Source: Nymphaea colorata (taxonomy: Eukaryota; Streptophyta; Magnoliopsida; Nymphaeales; Nymphaeaceae). From it: DNA of 64,000 nucleotides. A model generated the notes under the pieces. That model ran no database searches and was not told where the DNA came from. It saw only the letters and a program-made list of their open reading frames with translations. The stretch is from positions 9,897,886-9,961,885 of the forward strand of contig NC_045144.1 of NCBI RefSeq assembly GCF_008831285.2, read 5' to 3'. A program made the translations under genes and the position numbers. Positions 23,081 to 35,345 of the stretch are shown in pieces; position 1 is the stretch's first letter, and each line of letters begins with the position of its first letter.

Positions 23081-23620
23081 TGAGGTTTTGAATGCCAACA
23101 ATCGTTTGAAAAGATCAAGAGATACCTTCTTAAAATCCTCCAATCTTAACCCCCCCCTCCTAGTATTGGGTAGATCATTGCTACTTTACATCATAGAGAA
23201 TGAGTCAGTATGTGGCGGCTTTTTGGCACAATATGAGGAAGAAAGCCACATCGAGCATGCAATTTATTACATTAGCAAAACTTTTGTCTAGTACAAAAAG
23301 AAATACTCTCCAATAGAAAAAACTTGTCTAGCATTGGTTTGGATGTGTCAGATGCTGAGACATTATTTATTAGCTTATGAAGTCAAGATACCCTTCAAAC
23401 TAAATCCTCTTAACTACATCTTGGAACAACCCTTCCTCAATGGACGCATCACCAAATGGCAAGTTCTGCTGATGTAATATGATCTTGAATATGTGTCCCA
23501 AAAGTCAATTAAAGAACAAGCAATTGCGGATCAGTTAGCAGACTTTTTCCAGTATGAAGAAATCAGAACGAACGATGAGTTTCCAAATGGACACGTACTA
23601 AGATTGGAAACAGTTCTGAC
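23081..23620 (+). pseudogene. RNase H and connection region of gypsy element (degraded)
   Basis: Recognisable pieces: FEKIKRYLLK, the canonical RNase H start region decayed, ESHIEHAIYYISKTF (23241-23285) and KKYSPIEKTCLALVW (23299-23343). These match the 'YYISKTL...Y-x-x-x-EK-x-x-LALV' block of gypsy RNase H. Several frameshifts and stops. Confidence 0.6.
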
Positions 23621-23624
23621 ATGA

Positions 23625-24113
23625 AAGATGAACTTTGATGGATCCAGAAACATGATGGGAGCTGGTATAAGCATTTTACTCATCACTCTGAAAGATGAAA
23701 TGATCTCGTACTCTTTGGAGCTTAACTTTCCATGTACCCATAACATAGCTGAATATGAAGCCCTCATACAAGGACTTCATTCTTTATTAAGTTTTCAAGT
23801 AAAAAGGGTGCATGCCTTCGATGACTCTCAACTTGTCATCAATCAAGTGAACGGAGAATGACAAGTCAAAGCTGAAAAGTTGGTGTCATATCAAGAAATA
23901 GCCACCTCCTTGATCCATCAATTTGAAGAAGTGCAACTGGCTCACATAAAAAGAGAAGGCAACCTTATAGCGAATGGTCTCGCGAGTCTAGGGTCGACCA
24001 TCTCCTTTCGAACCAATGAAGCAATTCATTCTTTTGAGATTGGAAGATTAGAACACCATGCTTTTGAAGCGGTGAAGCATGTATATCATATCCAAGAGGA
24101 GAATACACCTTGA
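23625..24113 (+). pseudogene. Archaeal-type RNase H (aRNH) of Tat-type gypsy
   Basis: MNFDGSRNMMGAGISILL contains the first catalytic Asp. CTHNIAEYEALIQGL contains the Glu and DDSQLVINQVNGE the second Asp. After one in-frame TGA (23859-23861), the C-terminal motif HIKREGNLIANGLASLGS has Asn where active enzymes carry the last Asp (usually ADALASLAS). A second RNase H after the first is diagnostic for the Tat clade of Ty3/gypsy elements. Confidence 0.8.
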
Positions 24114-24129
24114 TATCATGACACTGAAA

Positions 24130-25351
24130 GATACATTGAAAGTGAAGAATTCCCGACTAGAATGCCCAAAAATAAACAAAATGCAATTCAACGTATGTCA
24201 GCGAGGTATTTTATTCTTGCAGGGGTGCTATATAGACGTGGATTTAGTATTGAATATTCTCAGAGCCTTGATGAAGATGAGGCAAAGGAAGTCACATCAA
24301 GGAGACTGTGGGGGTCGTGTTGGTTACCAAACTCTCACCAAGCAGATAATTCGAGAAGGATATTATTGACCCACTATGCAAAAAGATTGTTACAAATTCA
24401 TGAAAAAATGTAAAGAATGTCAACTGCATGCTCCAATGATCCATGCACTAGCATCTTATTTGCATTCTGTGACATTTCTGTGGCCATTTTCAATGTGAGC
24501 ATTTGACGTAGTCGGACCAATATCCCCTATAGCTTCTAATGGACATAAATATTTTCTTGTTGCAACAGACTATTTTACCAAGTGGGTAGAAGTTGTTACA
24601 CTAAGAATAGTAGAAGGGCGTCATGTAGTATCGTTCATTCATAAAAATCTTTTTTGCAGATTCAGAGTCCCTCATGATATAGTATCTGGAAACGAGACTC
24701 ATTCAAAAATGAAAAGATGAGGTAGCTATGCGACAAGTACCGTATCATACATCATTTTTCAGCTCCTTATTACCTCCAAGGTAATGGACAAGCGGAGGCC
24801 ACCAATAAGATCTTGATCTACATTCTGGAACAGACAGTAGAAACGGAAAGAGATTGGTATGAAAAGATGCATAACACTCTGTGGGTATATCGCACCACTA
24901 TGAGAACTCCAACAAATGCTACTCTAACAGAGCTAGTCTATGGAACGAAAATGGTCCTGCCATTACATGTATTGAAACCTGACCCGCTTTGAAGTTCGCT
25001 TCCCTCATAGAGTTTCCTCTAAATCAATATTAGCAGAAAAAGCTAATGCAACTCGATTTGCTAGATGAAAAGAGGCTAAAAGTAGTTGAACATGTTGAAG
25101 CTTATCGCCAAATGGTAGCTAGACAATTTGCAAAGTCTGTTATTGAGAGATAGTTCAAAGTGAATGACTTGGTCCTATGATCAGTGGTATACCTCAGAGG
25201 GCGACCAAGTGGTAAGTAGGCACCAAACTAGGAAGGTCCATATGTTATTAAAGAAGTCTTGCCCCGAAATTCATACCGACTGATTGATGCTGATGGGGTG
25301 TAACTTGCCGATCCTATTAACGCTCTTCACCTCAAGAAATTCTACGCTTAG
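24130..25351 (+). pseudogene. Integrase of Tat-type gypsy (broken)
   Basis: Zinc-binding region: IIREGYY, then KFMKKCKECQLHA (CxxC, 24393-24430). Core: FDVVGPISPIASNGHKYF (first Asp, about 24505). The second catalytic site reads IVSGNETHSK where ISDNGT-x-FK is expected, so that Asp is lost. Then SAPYYLQGNGQAEATNK (Glu, 24758-24810) and ETERDWYEKMHNTLW. The C-terminal part, GPYVIKEVLPRNSYRLIDADG to INALHLKKFY, ends near 25351. At least three frameshifts. Confidence 0.8.
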
Positions 25352-25496
25352 TCCTCTTGTATTCACTTTCCAATCAATGACAAATATTTATGTTCTCACG
25401 TCCAATCTACCATTCAATATAGATTCTTCTCAATTGTAAAACATGACAATTATACTGGGATTTTGTTTTTATTTATTATTATCAATCAATATTTAA

Positions 25497-25703
25497 GGGG
25501 GACTCATGCAGGTAAAGGGATAAACCTACAATGTGAGAGCAACTCATGCAGGTAAGGGGTTAAACCTGCAATGCAGGCCAAGGCAACTCATTTTAGGGGG
25601 GTTAAACCTGAATTCAATATTGGCAAACCTGTGCAAGCAAGAGGTTAAACCTGCAACATAAGCTCAAACAAACCATTCAGGTAAGGTGTTAAGCCTGAAA
25701 CAT
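25497..25703 (+). repeat. Degenerate ~45-55-bp tandem repeats before the 3' LTR
   Basis: Repeated GCAGGTAAGGGGTTAAACCT-type units (near 25508, 25549, 25590, 25636 and 25677) with variable spacers, lying between integrase and the polypurine tract. Such arrays are a known feature of Tat/Ogre 3' untranslated regions. Confidence 0.7.
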
Positions 25704-25779
25704 TACTCCACATATGTTTTATTTGAAAATTTTGTGGTGCTTATCTTTGTCACTAAGTACAGCTAGCACCGGCTTAGTA

Positions 25780-25792
25780 ACAAAGAGGGGCA
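25780..25792 (+). other. Polypurine tract of gypsy element
   Basis: ACAAAGAGGGGC lies a few bases upstream of the 3' LTR start (TGTAATCACC at 25795), the position of plus-strand priming. Confidence 0.6.
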
Positions 25793-26378
25793 TCTGTAAT
25801 CACCCCAAATTTTTCTAAAAGACTATGTTATTTTACCCAAGCACAAAACCCAAATTTAGATCTAAGATTCAAATTTAAAATCCAACTCTTAGATCCAAAA
25901 CCCAAGTTTAGATCCAAATCGAGCATTTGAAACTCAAAATCCAAAATCGAGTTCAAAACAGCAAATTATGGTGCTATAAGCGTCGCGCACGCATTCACCG
26001 ACCTTCCTATTGTTTTATGCATCGTCCTAGCACCAAAAATATGTTTTTCAAACTTAACCCACTCACTAGAACACGTCCTGACATTGTTGCGCCTCTGTTG
26101 CGCCTGGCGTGCAACAGTGTAGATAACCTCCCTCCCCCCTCCTCCTCCATTTTTGTGAAAAAAAACCACCCCTTGGAGGGTGGTTTTGGCATTTTTGGAT
26201 GGGCAATAGCCCTGCCCACACCCCAAAGGGGTATTTGTAGGGCTAATGGTCAATCTCACTTAGTCAAAACCTATTTTTTTAAAAAAATTGAAAAAAATTC
26301 AAAATTATTTGAAATTTACATGAAAATGTTGTGAAATTAAAAAAAAATCAAATTTTGAGTTTTGGCTCCAAAACTCTT

Positions 26379-26386
26379 TATAAATA
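26379..26386 (+). promoter_or_regulatory. TATA box in 3' LTR
   Basis: TATAAATA, positionally equivalent to 13940-13947 in the 5' LTR. Confidence 0.5.
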
Positions 26387-26695
26387 TCCTTGCAATCTTC
26401 TCTCTTGAGTATGAGCTAGCCCTTAGAGAAACTCTAGTACATTCTCACTTGAAGACTTAGAGTTTTTCTCATAACTCTCTTCCTCCATTCCCTCTTCCTC
26501 TTCCTCTTTCCATTTCTCTCTTCTTCTCCAACTTGGAGTAAACTTCATCAAGCTACAGCTCTCTTGGAGGCATCATTTTCTTCATCTTAGAGTTTCACTC
26601 AAGGGGATCTAGGACCATTCCAAGCTAAGGTGTTCATTTTCCTTAAAATCACTTTCATTAGAGGTATGTAATCAACATCACATTTCATTCCTTTC

Positions 26696-27210
26696 ATCAT
26701 GCTCTCTCTTTTGTTGAATATAGTCTTGTTGTTTCTTCTCTTTTTCATCTCTTCATGGCCATATAAGATAGCTCTAAAATCTCATTTTCGGAGTTAAGAA
26801 ACTATTCTTGAGTGCACCGGAAGCATGAGAAAATGAAATGATATTTTATTTTATGATTGAATCATGCTCCCTCTTTTCTTTAATATAGTCTTATTGTGGT
26901 TCTCTTGTTTCCTCTCCTCTTTATCTCCCCATGGCCATGTGAGATAGCTCACAAACCTCTATTTTAGAGTCATTGAGCTATGTTCGAGTGCATGGGGAGC
27001 ATGAGAAAATGAGATGATATCTCATTTTATGATTAAATCATGCTCTTTTTTATTTAATATAGTCTTGTTATTGTTACCTCATGTCCTCTCCTCTTCATCT
27101 CCCCATGGCCATATGAGATAGCTCTCAAACCTCTATTTTAGAGTCAATGAGCTATGCTCGAGTACACCAGGAGCATGAGAAGAAGAGATGATATTTCATT
27201 TCATAATAGA
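26696..27210 (+). repeat. Three-copy ~170-bp tandem array within 3' LTR
   Basis: Counterpart of 14253-14757, with units starting ATCATGCTC at 26696, 26861 and 27037. Confidence 0.75.
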
Positions 27211-29218
27211 ATCATGCTTTCTCTTTTCTTGAATCTTGCTTTGTTTTAAGATATTATTTATGCAAAGTTGTTTGATTTTTCATTTGTATGTGTATGCATG
27301 GTGAGAATGAGACTGTGGTTTGAAAACTCTTGATTCTTATGTTAATTTTTGAGGTTCGGGTTTGTCCAACCCGGAGAAAATTTTCACGAATATGTACATG
27401 TTAATATGCATTTTCATGTCATTTTACGTCAGTTTCCTTTTAATCATCCGATTAGGAACCCTTATGAGCACCTTATTGTGTGGTTTGGTTTTCTTCCATA
27501 CCCAACGGTAGAAAAAATATATTTTCTTGCTACAAATGAAATAACTATGTCTTATATTCATATATAAAAAAATATTTTGAAATCATGCTTTTCAAAACAT
27601 TTTCGGAAGAACCATTTCTAATGTGGCTTTGGAGACTTAGTTTAGGCTCTTGCATGAGTCCAAGCTCCCTTCCAGCCTACATCAAACTTGAAGTTAGTTA
27701 TTTTAAGTCATTTCTTTGATGTTTAATCTCATCAAGATAAACATGTATATATATGTTATATACATATATGTGCACATGATGATTCCATTCATCATTCTCT
27801 CTCTATGTTTTCATATTTTAATTTTACAAATTTCAATATCTATATGAATGAATGTCTTATTTTCTCTCTCTAGAAACTTTTATTTCTCTTTTCAAGTCAA
27901 ATGCCTTCATTTACAAATTTCTTATATATATATATATATATATATATATCAATTTCTTTTTCTCTAAAATCTATCTTTCTATTCAAATCAATGTCATTTT
28001 TACAAACTTCTATATATGTGTACATGTGAAAGTATATATACATGTATGTATCTTTTTCTATCTCCCTTTTTTTCTCTCTTTCTTTTAAAAGTTTCATTTT
28101 CCCTCTCTACTTAAATTAAGACCTCATTGTCAAAAACTTACATACATATATACATGCATATAAAGAATACGTATCTCCTTCTCTTTCAAAAATCTTTCAT
28201 CAAGTGATCTTTGAAGTCTCTCTCTCTCTCTCTATTTTTCAAGAACTCCTCTTTTCTCTCTATTTAAGTTAATATTTCATTTTTCAAAGTTTTCACATAC
28301 ATACATGTACACATATATACGCATATTCATATATATATGTATGTATGTACATATAAAATAAATACAAAGATATGTATCTCTTCATCTTTTAAAATCTCTC
28401 AGTTAGTGATCTTCAAAATCTCTTTCTCTTTCTCCATGTTTCTCTTTTGATTAAGTTTCCATTTTTTCATTCTTTTGAACATATTTTTCTCCCAAGATCA
28501 TATTCATTTACTGACTTCACCAAGACTAAAACTCAAGTAATGACTTAATATTGGATTCATGCTTGATGGTCTACAACCCCAATCCATTTTCGAAAACTTC
28601 TCTTTCTTATATAAGATAGTTATGAAAACAAAAATCTTAAATGAATGTTATGGTAGGAATGTTTGTAGATAAATGTTGTGGTAGAAATTAATTATTTTCT
28701 TCCAATTATATAGGATCAATGCTTTCATGCATTCTACTCACTTAACATTGCTTATGATCACAAGCACCACTCTACAGAACTTAAGCAAGATGAGATTGAG
28801 CTCTAACTAGGTGGTGACCGAATTAGAGTAAAATCTCAAACCTACTTAAAGTCTTAAGAGAACACTAAAGTGACTTCAAAAAAAGAGATCTCCAAAGTTT
28901 ACCAAATATTTGTAAAGAATTTCTCAAATCAGAATATTTTACACTCTTAAAATTCTTAAGAACTTTCTCAAAATCTTGAAACATAAAATCCCCAACGCTT
29001 TATCAGACACGACACTGTATATAGAGTGAAAAGATGTTTAAGTTAAAATGAAATGCTTCAATAATAAACATTGGATTGATCACCTCGGTAAAGGTGACGG
29101 GAACAGTTGATCCTCGTACCGAGGGACGAGTCCCTTGCTCTCTTATTTTCGAAACAAACCTCATTTTTCTGGAGCACTCCAAAAACCAAAAACCAAAATA
29201 ATTTTTGGGATGCGAACA

Positions 29219-29223
29219 ATTAT
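29219..29223. repeat. Gypsy target-site duplication, right (ATTAT)
   Basis: ATTAT directly follows the CA that ends the 3' LTR. Removing the element and one copy rejoins the copia integrase frame. Confidence 0.8.
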
Positions 29224-29975
29224 GTAATCTTCATTAATGATTTTACCAAATATTCTTGGATATAAGATTTAAATATGAAATATTTGAGATCTTTAAAAGC
29301 TTCCAAAACTTAGTAAGAACATAAGTTGTTGCCAAATTGAAAATTTTTAAAACCGATTTGGTGAGAAATTGGTTTCAAATGAGTTAAGATTTTTGAAAAA
29401 CTTTGGTATAATTTGTCGAAAATCATGTCCAATAGCACTCTAACAAAGTGATTTTTCTTAAAGAAAACATAAACATACTATGGGAACAATTGGAATCTTA
29501 CTCATTGGCAAAATTGTTTTAAAAACCTTTTGGGCTGAAGCGGTCCTTGCTTTTATCTTATTAGAATGTCTTCAAAACCTTTGAACAATATTGCTCCTTT
29601 TGAAAAGCTATTTAAATATAACCAATTATGCTTAACTTCAAGATTTTGGATGTGAGTGCCATATTTTCAATAAAAATGCCGATAAATTGAATTCAAAAAG
29701 CATTGAATGTGGTTTCATTGGTTGCTCTAAAACTCAAAAAGGATATAAATGTTATGATTTAATAAAAGACAAGTAATAGGTTCTATAAATGTAAAATTTA
29801 ATGAAGAAATAAGCTGGTATGAAAAATGATAGGAATCACAATCTGATAACGACAACTCTTTATTATTCAAGTATCTTTCAAAGCTTGATGATGAATTGAA
29901 TGATGATGTTGTTTAAAATGATATTGATGCTAATGATGATGGTGTGAACAAATTGAACTTATTAATCTTTCATTA
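29224..29975 (+). mobile_element. Ty1/copia relic, right part (INT core and downstream)
   Basis: Continues the copia integrase interrupted at 12706: YVIFINDFTKYSWI at 29219-29262 is the catalytic-core start. It is followed by a degraded KIFKTDL block near 29340, then MSSKPLNNIAPFEKLFKYN (about 29565-29625), typical of the region after the core, and a FNEEISWYEK-type segment near 29800. Many stops are present. No RT and no 3' LTR are recognisable; the relic fades out before the microsatellite at 30082. Confidence 0.6.
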
Positions 29976-30080
29976 TTTGAAGAAATCTAGTTGTCTCTTA
30001 ACCATCTATCATCGTAGATAGGACCGTCCTGATTAAATGGCGGGGTAACTCTAAAAAGCTCAAGTCACCATTCAATTTTC

Positions 30081-31140
<1,060 letters not shown>

Positions 31141-31149
31141 TTCTTGTAT

Positions 31150-31700
31150 CTAAAATGCTGAACCTGGTGATTTCTTCATCCTCCTTTCCTTCATTAAGGC
31201 CCGTATGGTAGCTGCATCTTCCCACCTCCCAGCTTCTGCATACATGTTTGACATCAACACGTAGTATCCCGTCTCAGGTTGTAAATCCAACAGTATATTT
31301 TTTGTCTTCTCCCCAAGCTCCACTATTGAATGAATTTCGCAAGCATGAAAAAGTGCAACCCAAATACCAGCATCTAGCTCCAGAGGCATCTTCCTTATGA
31401 ACTCCACTGCTTCATCAAGCCTTCCTGCTCAGCCTAGCTCATATCAATCATGCACGCATAATGCTTCATAGATGGCATGGTATAACTACCATTGTACATG
31501 TCATCAAAATGTCTGCATCCATCACTTACCATCCCTGCATGACTACAAGCAGAAAGAATGCTAGTATTAATTACATCATTGAGCTGCACACCCTTCTTTA
31601 ACATCTCTTGGAGAAGAGTAAGAGAATTTTTGGCATCACCATGCATCCATAACCACCCACCATTGCACTCCATATTGTGATGCTCTGTTGCACAGGTAGT
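31150..31700 (-). pseudogene. PPR protein (PLS class) C-terminal fragment, broken
   Basis: Reads on the minus strand TIWSAMVGGYG, then MHGDAKNSLTLLQEMLKKGVQL, SILSACSHAGMVSDG and MKHYACMIDM. AGRLDEAVEFIRKMPLELDA follows, then the E-motif region with ETGYYVLMSNMYAEAGRWED and RALMKERRMKKSPGSAF. These are the last PPR motifs and E region of a plant organelle-type PPR protein. One base is missing between GGYG and MHGD. Around 31430-31436 there is a 2-bp insertion plus CGA to TGA, breaking IDMLGRAGRL. The upstream part is absent: the fragment stops where the F-box inverted repeat begins (31682). A retained gene copy elsewhere is likely. Confidence 0.75.
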
Positions 31701-32776
31701 GGTGCTTCACTCGAGGCTGTTGCTTGTGCTCTTCAGCAGCTTTGGGTAGCAGTTTTCAAATCCTTCAGTAGTAAGAAGCTGAGTTAATGTTGGTAAAGTG
31801 TGTCCTCATTAGTGGGCCATCACTATAACAACTATGCCTCAGTTTAGGTTTAGTTGAAATGTTGGAGATGCCTGTCATTACTAAACTGTTACTGTGGATT
31901 CAGAGATGATATCCGCGGCTGAACATCGATTTTCCTTCCCCAAAGAGATGAAGAGGTAGTAGGCGCTCACCATGCATTTCAACTAATCTTCGGGTTCATT
32001 GTATGGGCTTGGTTTCTTCTTGTACAAATTACACTCATGTTAACAAGTTTACCAGTTTTAGTTTCATTTTCATGGTTACAAATTTATTGTAATGTTCTTA
32101 TGCCACCTTTGGAGCATCTCTCATGCTGGCCATCAATGGATGAGCCATATTTTCTTCACCTGCAAAGCGCCAGTGTCCGGACCAAATTTGTTGATATCAA
32201 ACGTATTACGAAATTAGCGTAGGCTATACTTTATGTGGGTTGAGCCTGCTGTATATGGAAGTTTCTTGTTTTTGCATCTAAGAAAGCTGTGTCCACTTGC
32301 TCTGTGGGGCGGACACCAGAAATAAACACAATCTGATCCACTTGCTCGCTTTGCAGAACAAGTGAACGAAATTCACTCAACTCAGAAAGGTGGTTCACAA
32401 AAGGTGGAGCCTCTGTTTCTTGGCAGTCCAAAGACAGCAATTACTGAGTCATAAAGTTTTCGTTGACACATGAATTCTCATCTTCTAGTTTTTCACTTGT
32501 TTATGACCCTAATCAAAATCATCTGTTTCCATACGAATCAATATCTACCCACTTGCAAATAACCCTCCCTAATCAGAATCATAGAGAAAGAGTATTTGGA
32601 TCACTTTACTGTCCATACATAACTTTCTTTCATAAAAACATTGTGCAGCCCCTTAAATCTGTTTTAGAAACTTTGTGAGCACGTCCCCCTTTACGATTTT
32701 CTCCAAAAAAAAAGTAAGGAAAAAGTATTTGGATCGCTTTCATGTCCATACTATTGGAGGGCTGAGGTGAGTGCAT
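31682..32776. repeat. Left arm of 3.1-kb inverted duplication (F-box 3' end plus flank)
   Basis: The reverse complement matches 33667-34758 along its whole length, with substitutions and small indels. It contains a copy of the last F-box/FBD exon (31690-31940, plus strand, several stops) and the adjacent flank. At codon 4 of the flank ORF (minus strand, 32231-32460) the arm carries CAA to TAA, so the two copies have decayed separately. Confidence 0.85.
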
Positions 32777-33666
32777 ATATAATGTCCCCCTTCAGCAGGA
32801 AATTTCTATTTGAAGGGGGCTATCTGTTGATCTTTATTTAATATGGGACTCATGTTTATCAATTTTCTTTTGGGATGGGGCTGCAGTTTTCTTGACAAGC
32901 ACGAATAACACCTCTTTATTATTTGACCCCTTTACAAAGCAATATCATTTTTCAGAGCAGGTTGTTTGTTATGATTTTTTTTTACTTATAACAGTAGAAA
33001 GTCGACATAGCCAAGTATACCATGTGTCGTTAGGTGGTTATCCCTAAAAGTTATAAATATTCAGGTGCTGTTATGATTTAACTCAAAATGCCTTTTTGCA
33101 AGCTGCCAGCAAAAGTGAGGTCTGTATAAGAAAAATTACTTGGACTGCATTTTCTTTTCTTTTTTTTTTCTTTTTTTTTTTTTCAAGTCACCTTTCCACA
33201 GCAGTAGCAGAACTGCCATGGGGCCTGAGCGGGCAACTGCCCACCCCAGCATGTGTAAAGTTTTATTATCATGTGTTGGGCTCAGGCCTAGCCATAGGCC
33301 TATGGGTGGTCACACAAGATGCAGACTTGTGCCATGTAGCTTTACATGCACCTAATCAATTGTAATAATAAGATGCATCAGTAACCATCAGTAACCCTCA
33401 TGGTAAAACTTTTTAACTTCGCCGCTGCTCTACACTGTAAGATGTGTTGATGTCCTATGCGCAAAGAAACCACACAAGTTTCTTCTAAACTTGGTAGTAA
33501 AATTTGCGATTACAAAATGGTAAGCGATGTCTTCTTATTGAATGAAAATGTCACGTTATCCAAATACTCTATACGATGTGCTAAGGCTTTCTATAGAGAA
33601 GAAAGAAATGAAATGGGTAAGAAAAGAAAAGATTGCTTGATTAATCAAGCCAAAACTATTTGTTCA
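32777..33666. other. Spacer of the inverted duplication
   Basis: About 890 bp of unique sequence with a T-rich run (33150-33185). GGGCAACTGCCCACCCC (33231-33246) resembles the ends of some plant hAT-like elements, but no pair was found. No gene. Confidence 0.4.
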
Positions 33667-34758
33667 ATGCACTCACCTCGGCCCTCCAATAGTATGGACA
33701 TGAAAGCGATCCCAATACTTTTTCTTTACTTTTTTTTTTTTGAGAAAATCGTCAAGGGCACAAATTTTCTGAAACAGATTTAAGGGGCTGCACAGCGTTT
33801 TTATGAACGGAAGTTATGTATGGACAGTAAAGCGATCCAAATACTCCTTCTCTACGATTCTGATTAGGGAGGGTTATTTGCAAGTGGGTAGATATTGATT
33901 CGTATGGAAACAAATGATTCTGATTAGGGTCATAAACAAGTGAAAAACTAAAAGATGAGAATTCATGCGTCAACGAAAACTTTATGACTCAGCAATTGCT
34001 GTCTTTGGATTACCAAGAAACAGAGGCTCCACCTTTTGTGAACCGCCTTTCTGAGTTGAGTGATTTTGGTTCACTTGTTCTGCAAAGCGAGCAAGTGGAT
34101 CAGATTGTGTTTATTTCCACTCCACGGAGCAAGTGGATGCAGCTTTCTTAGATGCAAAAACAAGAAACTTCCATATACAGCAGGCTCAATCCACAAAAAG
34201 TATATCCTACGCTAATTTCGTAGTACCTTTGATATCAACAAATTTGGTCCGGACACTTGCACTTTGCAGGTGAAGAAAATATGGCTCATCCATTGATGGC
34301 CAGCATGGAGATCCATCATGCCAAGAGATTCTCCAAAGGCGACAGAAGAACATTACAATAAATTTGTAACCATGAAAATGAAACTAGAACTGATCAACTT
34401 GTTAACATGAATGTAATTTGTACAAGAAGAAACCAAGCCCATACAATGAACCCAAAGATTAGTCGAAATGCATGGTGTGCGCCTACAACCTCTTCATCTC
34501 TTTCGGGAAGGGAAATCGATGTTCAGCTGCGGATATCATCTCAAAATCCACAGTAACTCTTTAGCAATGACAGGAATCTCCGGCATTTCAACTAAACTGA
34601 AACTGAGGTGTGGACGTTCTAGTGATGGCGCACACATGAGGACACATTTTAGCAACAGTTACTCAGCTTCTTTGAAGGATATGAAATTTGCCACCCGAAG
34701 CTGTTGAAGAAGACAAGCAAAAGGATCACATGAAGCACCACTACCTGTGCAACTGAGC
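33667..34758. repeat. Right arm of 3.1-kb inverted duplication
   Basis: The matching arm of 31682-32776. Its outer part is the last exon of the F-box pseudogene at 34465-36150, which continues into unique upstream sequence. The right arm is therefore the original location and the left arm the inverted copy. Confidence 0.85.
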
Positions 34759-35010
34759 TTCCAGCAATCTTTTCCTAAGGAAAGTAGCAAAAATCAGTAC
34801 TCAATGCTACAAATGCTTGATCAATCACATGCAGCAAAGAAAACTATACAAAATCAAGACCATATTAGAAGCTGACCTTCAATGCATAGTACCCAAAGAG
34901 TGGGCGAACTTCTGAGCAAGGATGCAATGTCTCAGGCTTCTTGAACATGGATGAGCAATGAACACCTCTAGCTCATTGAATTGATGTTTGAACGCTATTA
35001 TTAACCCTGT

Positions 35011-35212
35011 AAAAAGCCTTCAAGCATGAAAATTACATAAAATTAAGTGCTTGAGTATAGAAATGAGTGCAACCTGTTAGCAGGTGTGCTCAGGTGGGGA
35101 GTACAGAGATATTCATATAAAAAGCCTTCAAGCATGAAAATTACATAAAATTAAGTGCTTGAGTATAGAAATGAGTGCAACCTGTTAGCAGGTGTGCTCA
35201 GCAGAGATATTC
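35011..35212. repeat. 108-bp tandem duplication in an intron of F-box copy 1
   Basis: The segment starting AAAAAGCCTTCAAGCATG occurs at 35011 and again at 35119; the second copy lacks about 15 bp. Confidence 0.9.
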
Positions 35213-35307
35213 ATAGACTAAAGCTACATCGAAGCATGTGCTTTCAAATCAATGCCTAAACAGAACAAAGATGAAGGGGAGTTACCTCAAAAATGCAGGT
35301 GCAAGCC

Positions 35308-35345
35308 TTGAGAGTCTCCACTCGATTTGAGAGTCTCCACTCGAT
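35308..35345 (-). repeat. 19-bp tandem duplication in LRR exon of F-box copy 1
   Basis: TTGAGAGTCTCCACTCGAT is present twice in a row. The other family copies have it once, so this duplication breaks the reading frame. Confidence 0.85.

Larger units (their letters stand above)
12712..29218 (+). mobile_element. Tat/Ogre-type Ty3/gypsy retrotransposon, 16.5 kb, inserted in copia relic
   Basis: Two long LTRs (12712-16836; 25795-29218) start TGTAATCACCCC and end GGGATGCGAACA. They flank an 8.96-kb internal domain and are bordered by the 5-bp duplication ATTAT (12707-12711, 29219-29223). Order inside: extra ORF1, gag, protease, RT, RNase H, archaeal-type RNase H, integrase, tandem repeats, polypurine tract, 3' LTR. 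Multi-kb LTRs, an ORF before gag, a second RNase H and terminal tandem repeats are hallmarks of the Tat/Ogre lineage. All frames are broken by stops and shifts, so it is non-autonomous now. No clear primer-binding site is visible after 16836. Confidence 0.88.
25795..29218 (+). repeat. 3' LTR of the Tat-type gypsy element (3,424 bp)
   Basis: Same termini as the 5' LTR. It carries one copy of the GC-richer block, where the 5' LTR has two, and a single copy of the 58-bp segment. An expanded (TA)n tract lies at 27924-27949. Confidence 0.88.

Noticed and set aside
22218-25351. Possible endogenous pararetrovirus, suggested by RT and RNase H
   Set aside because: An integrase, archaeal-type RNase H, paired LTRs and target duplication show a Ty3/gypsy retrotransposon.
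25497-25703. Repeat-spacer look of a CRISPR array
   Set aside because: Imperfect, irregular units in a plant retrotransposon; no cas genes and a eukaryotic context.
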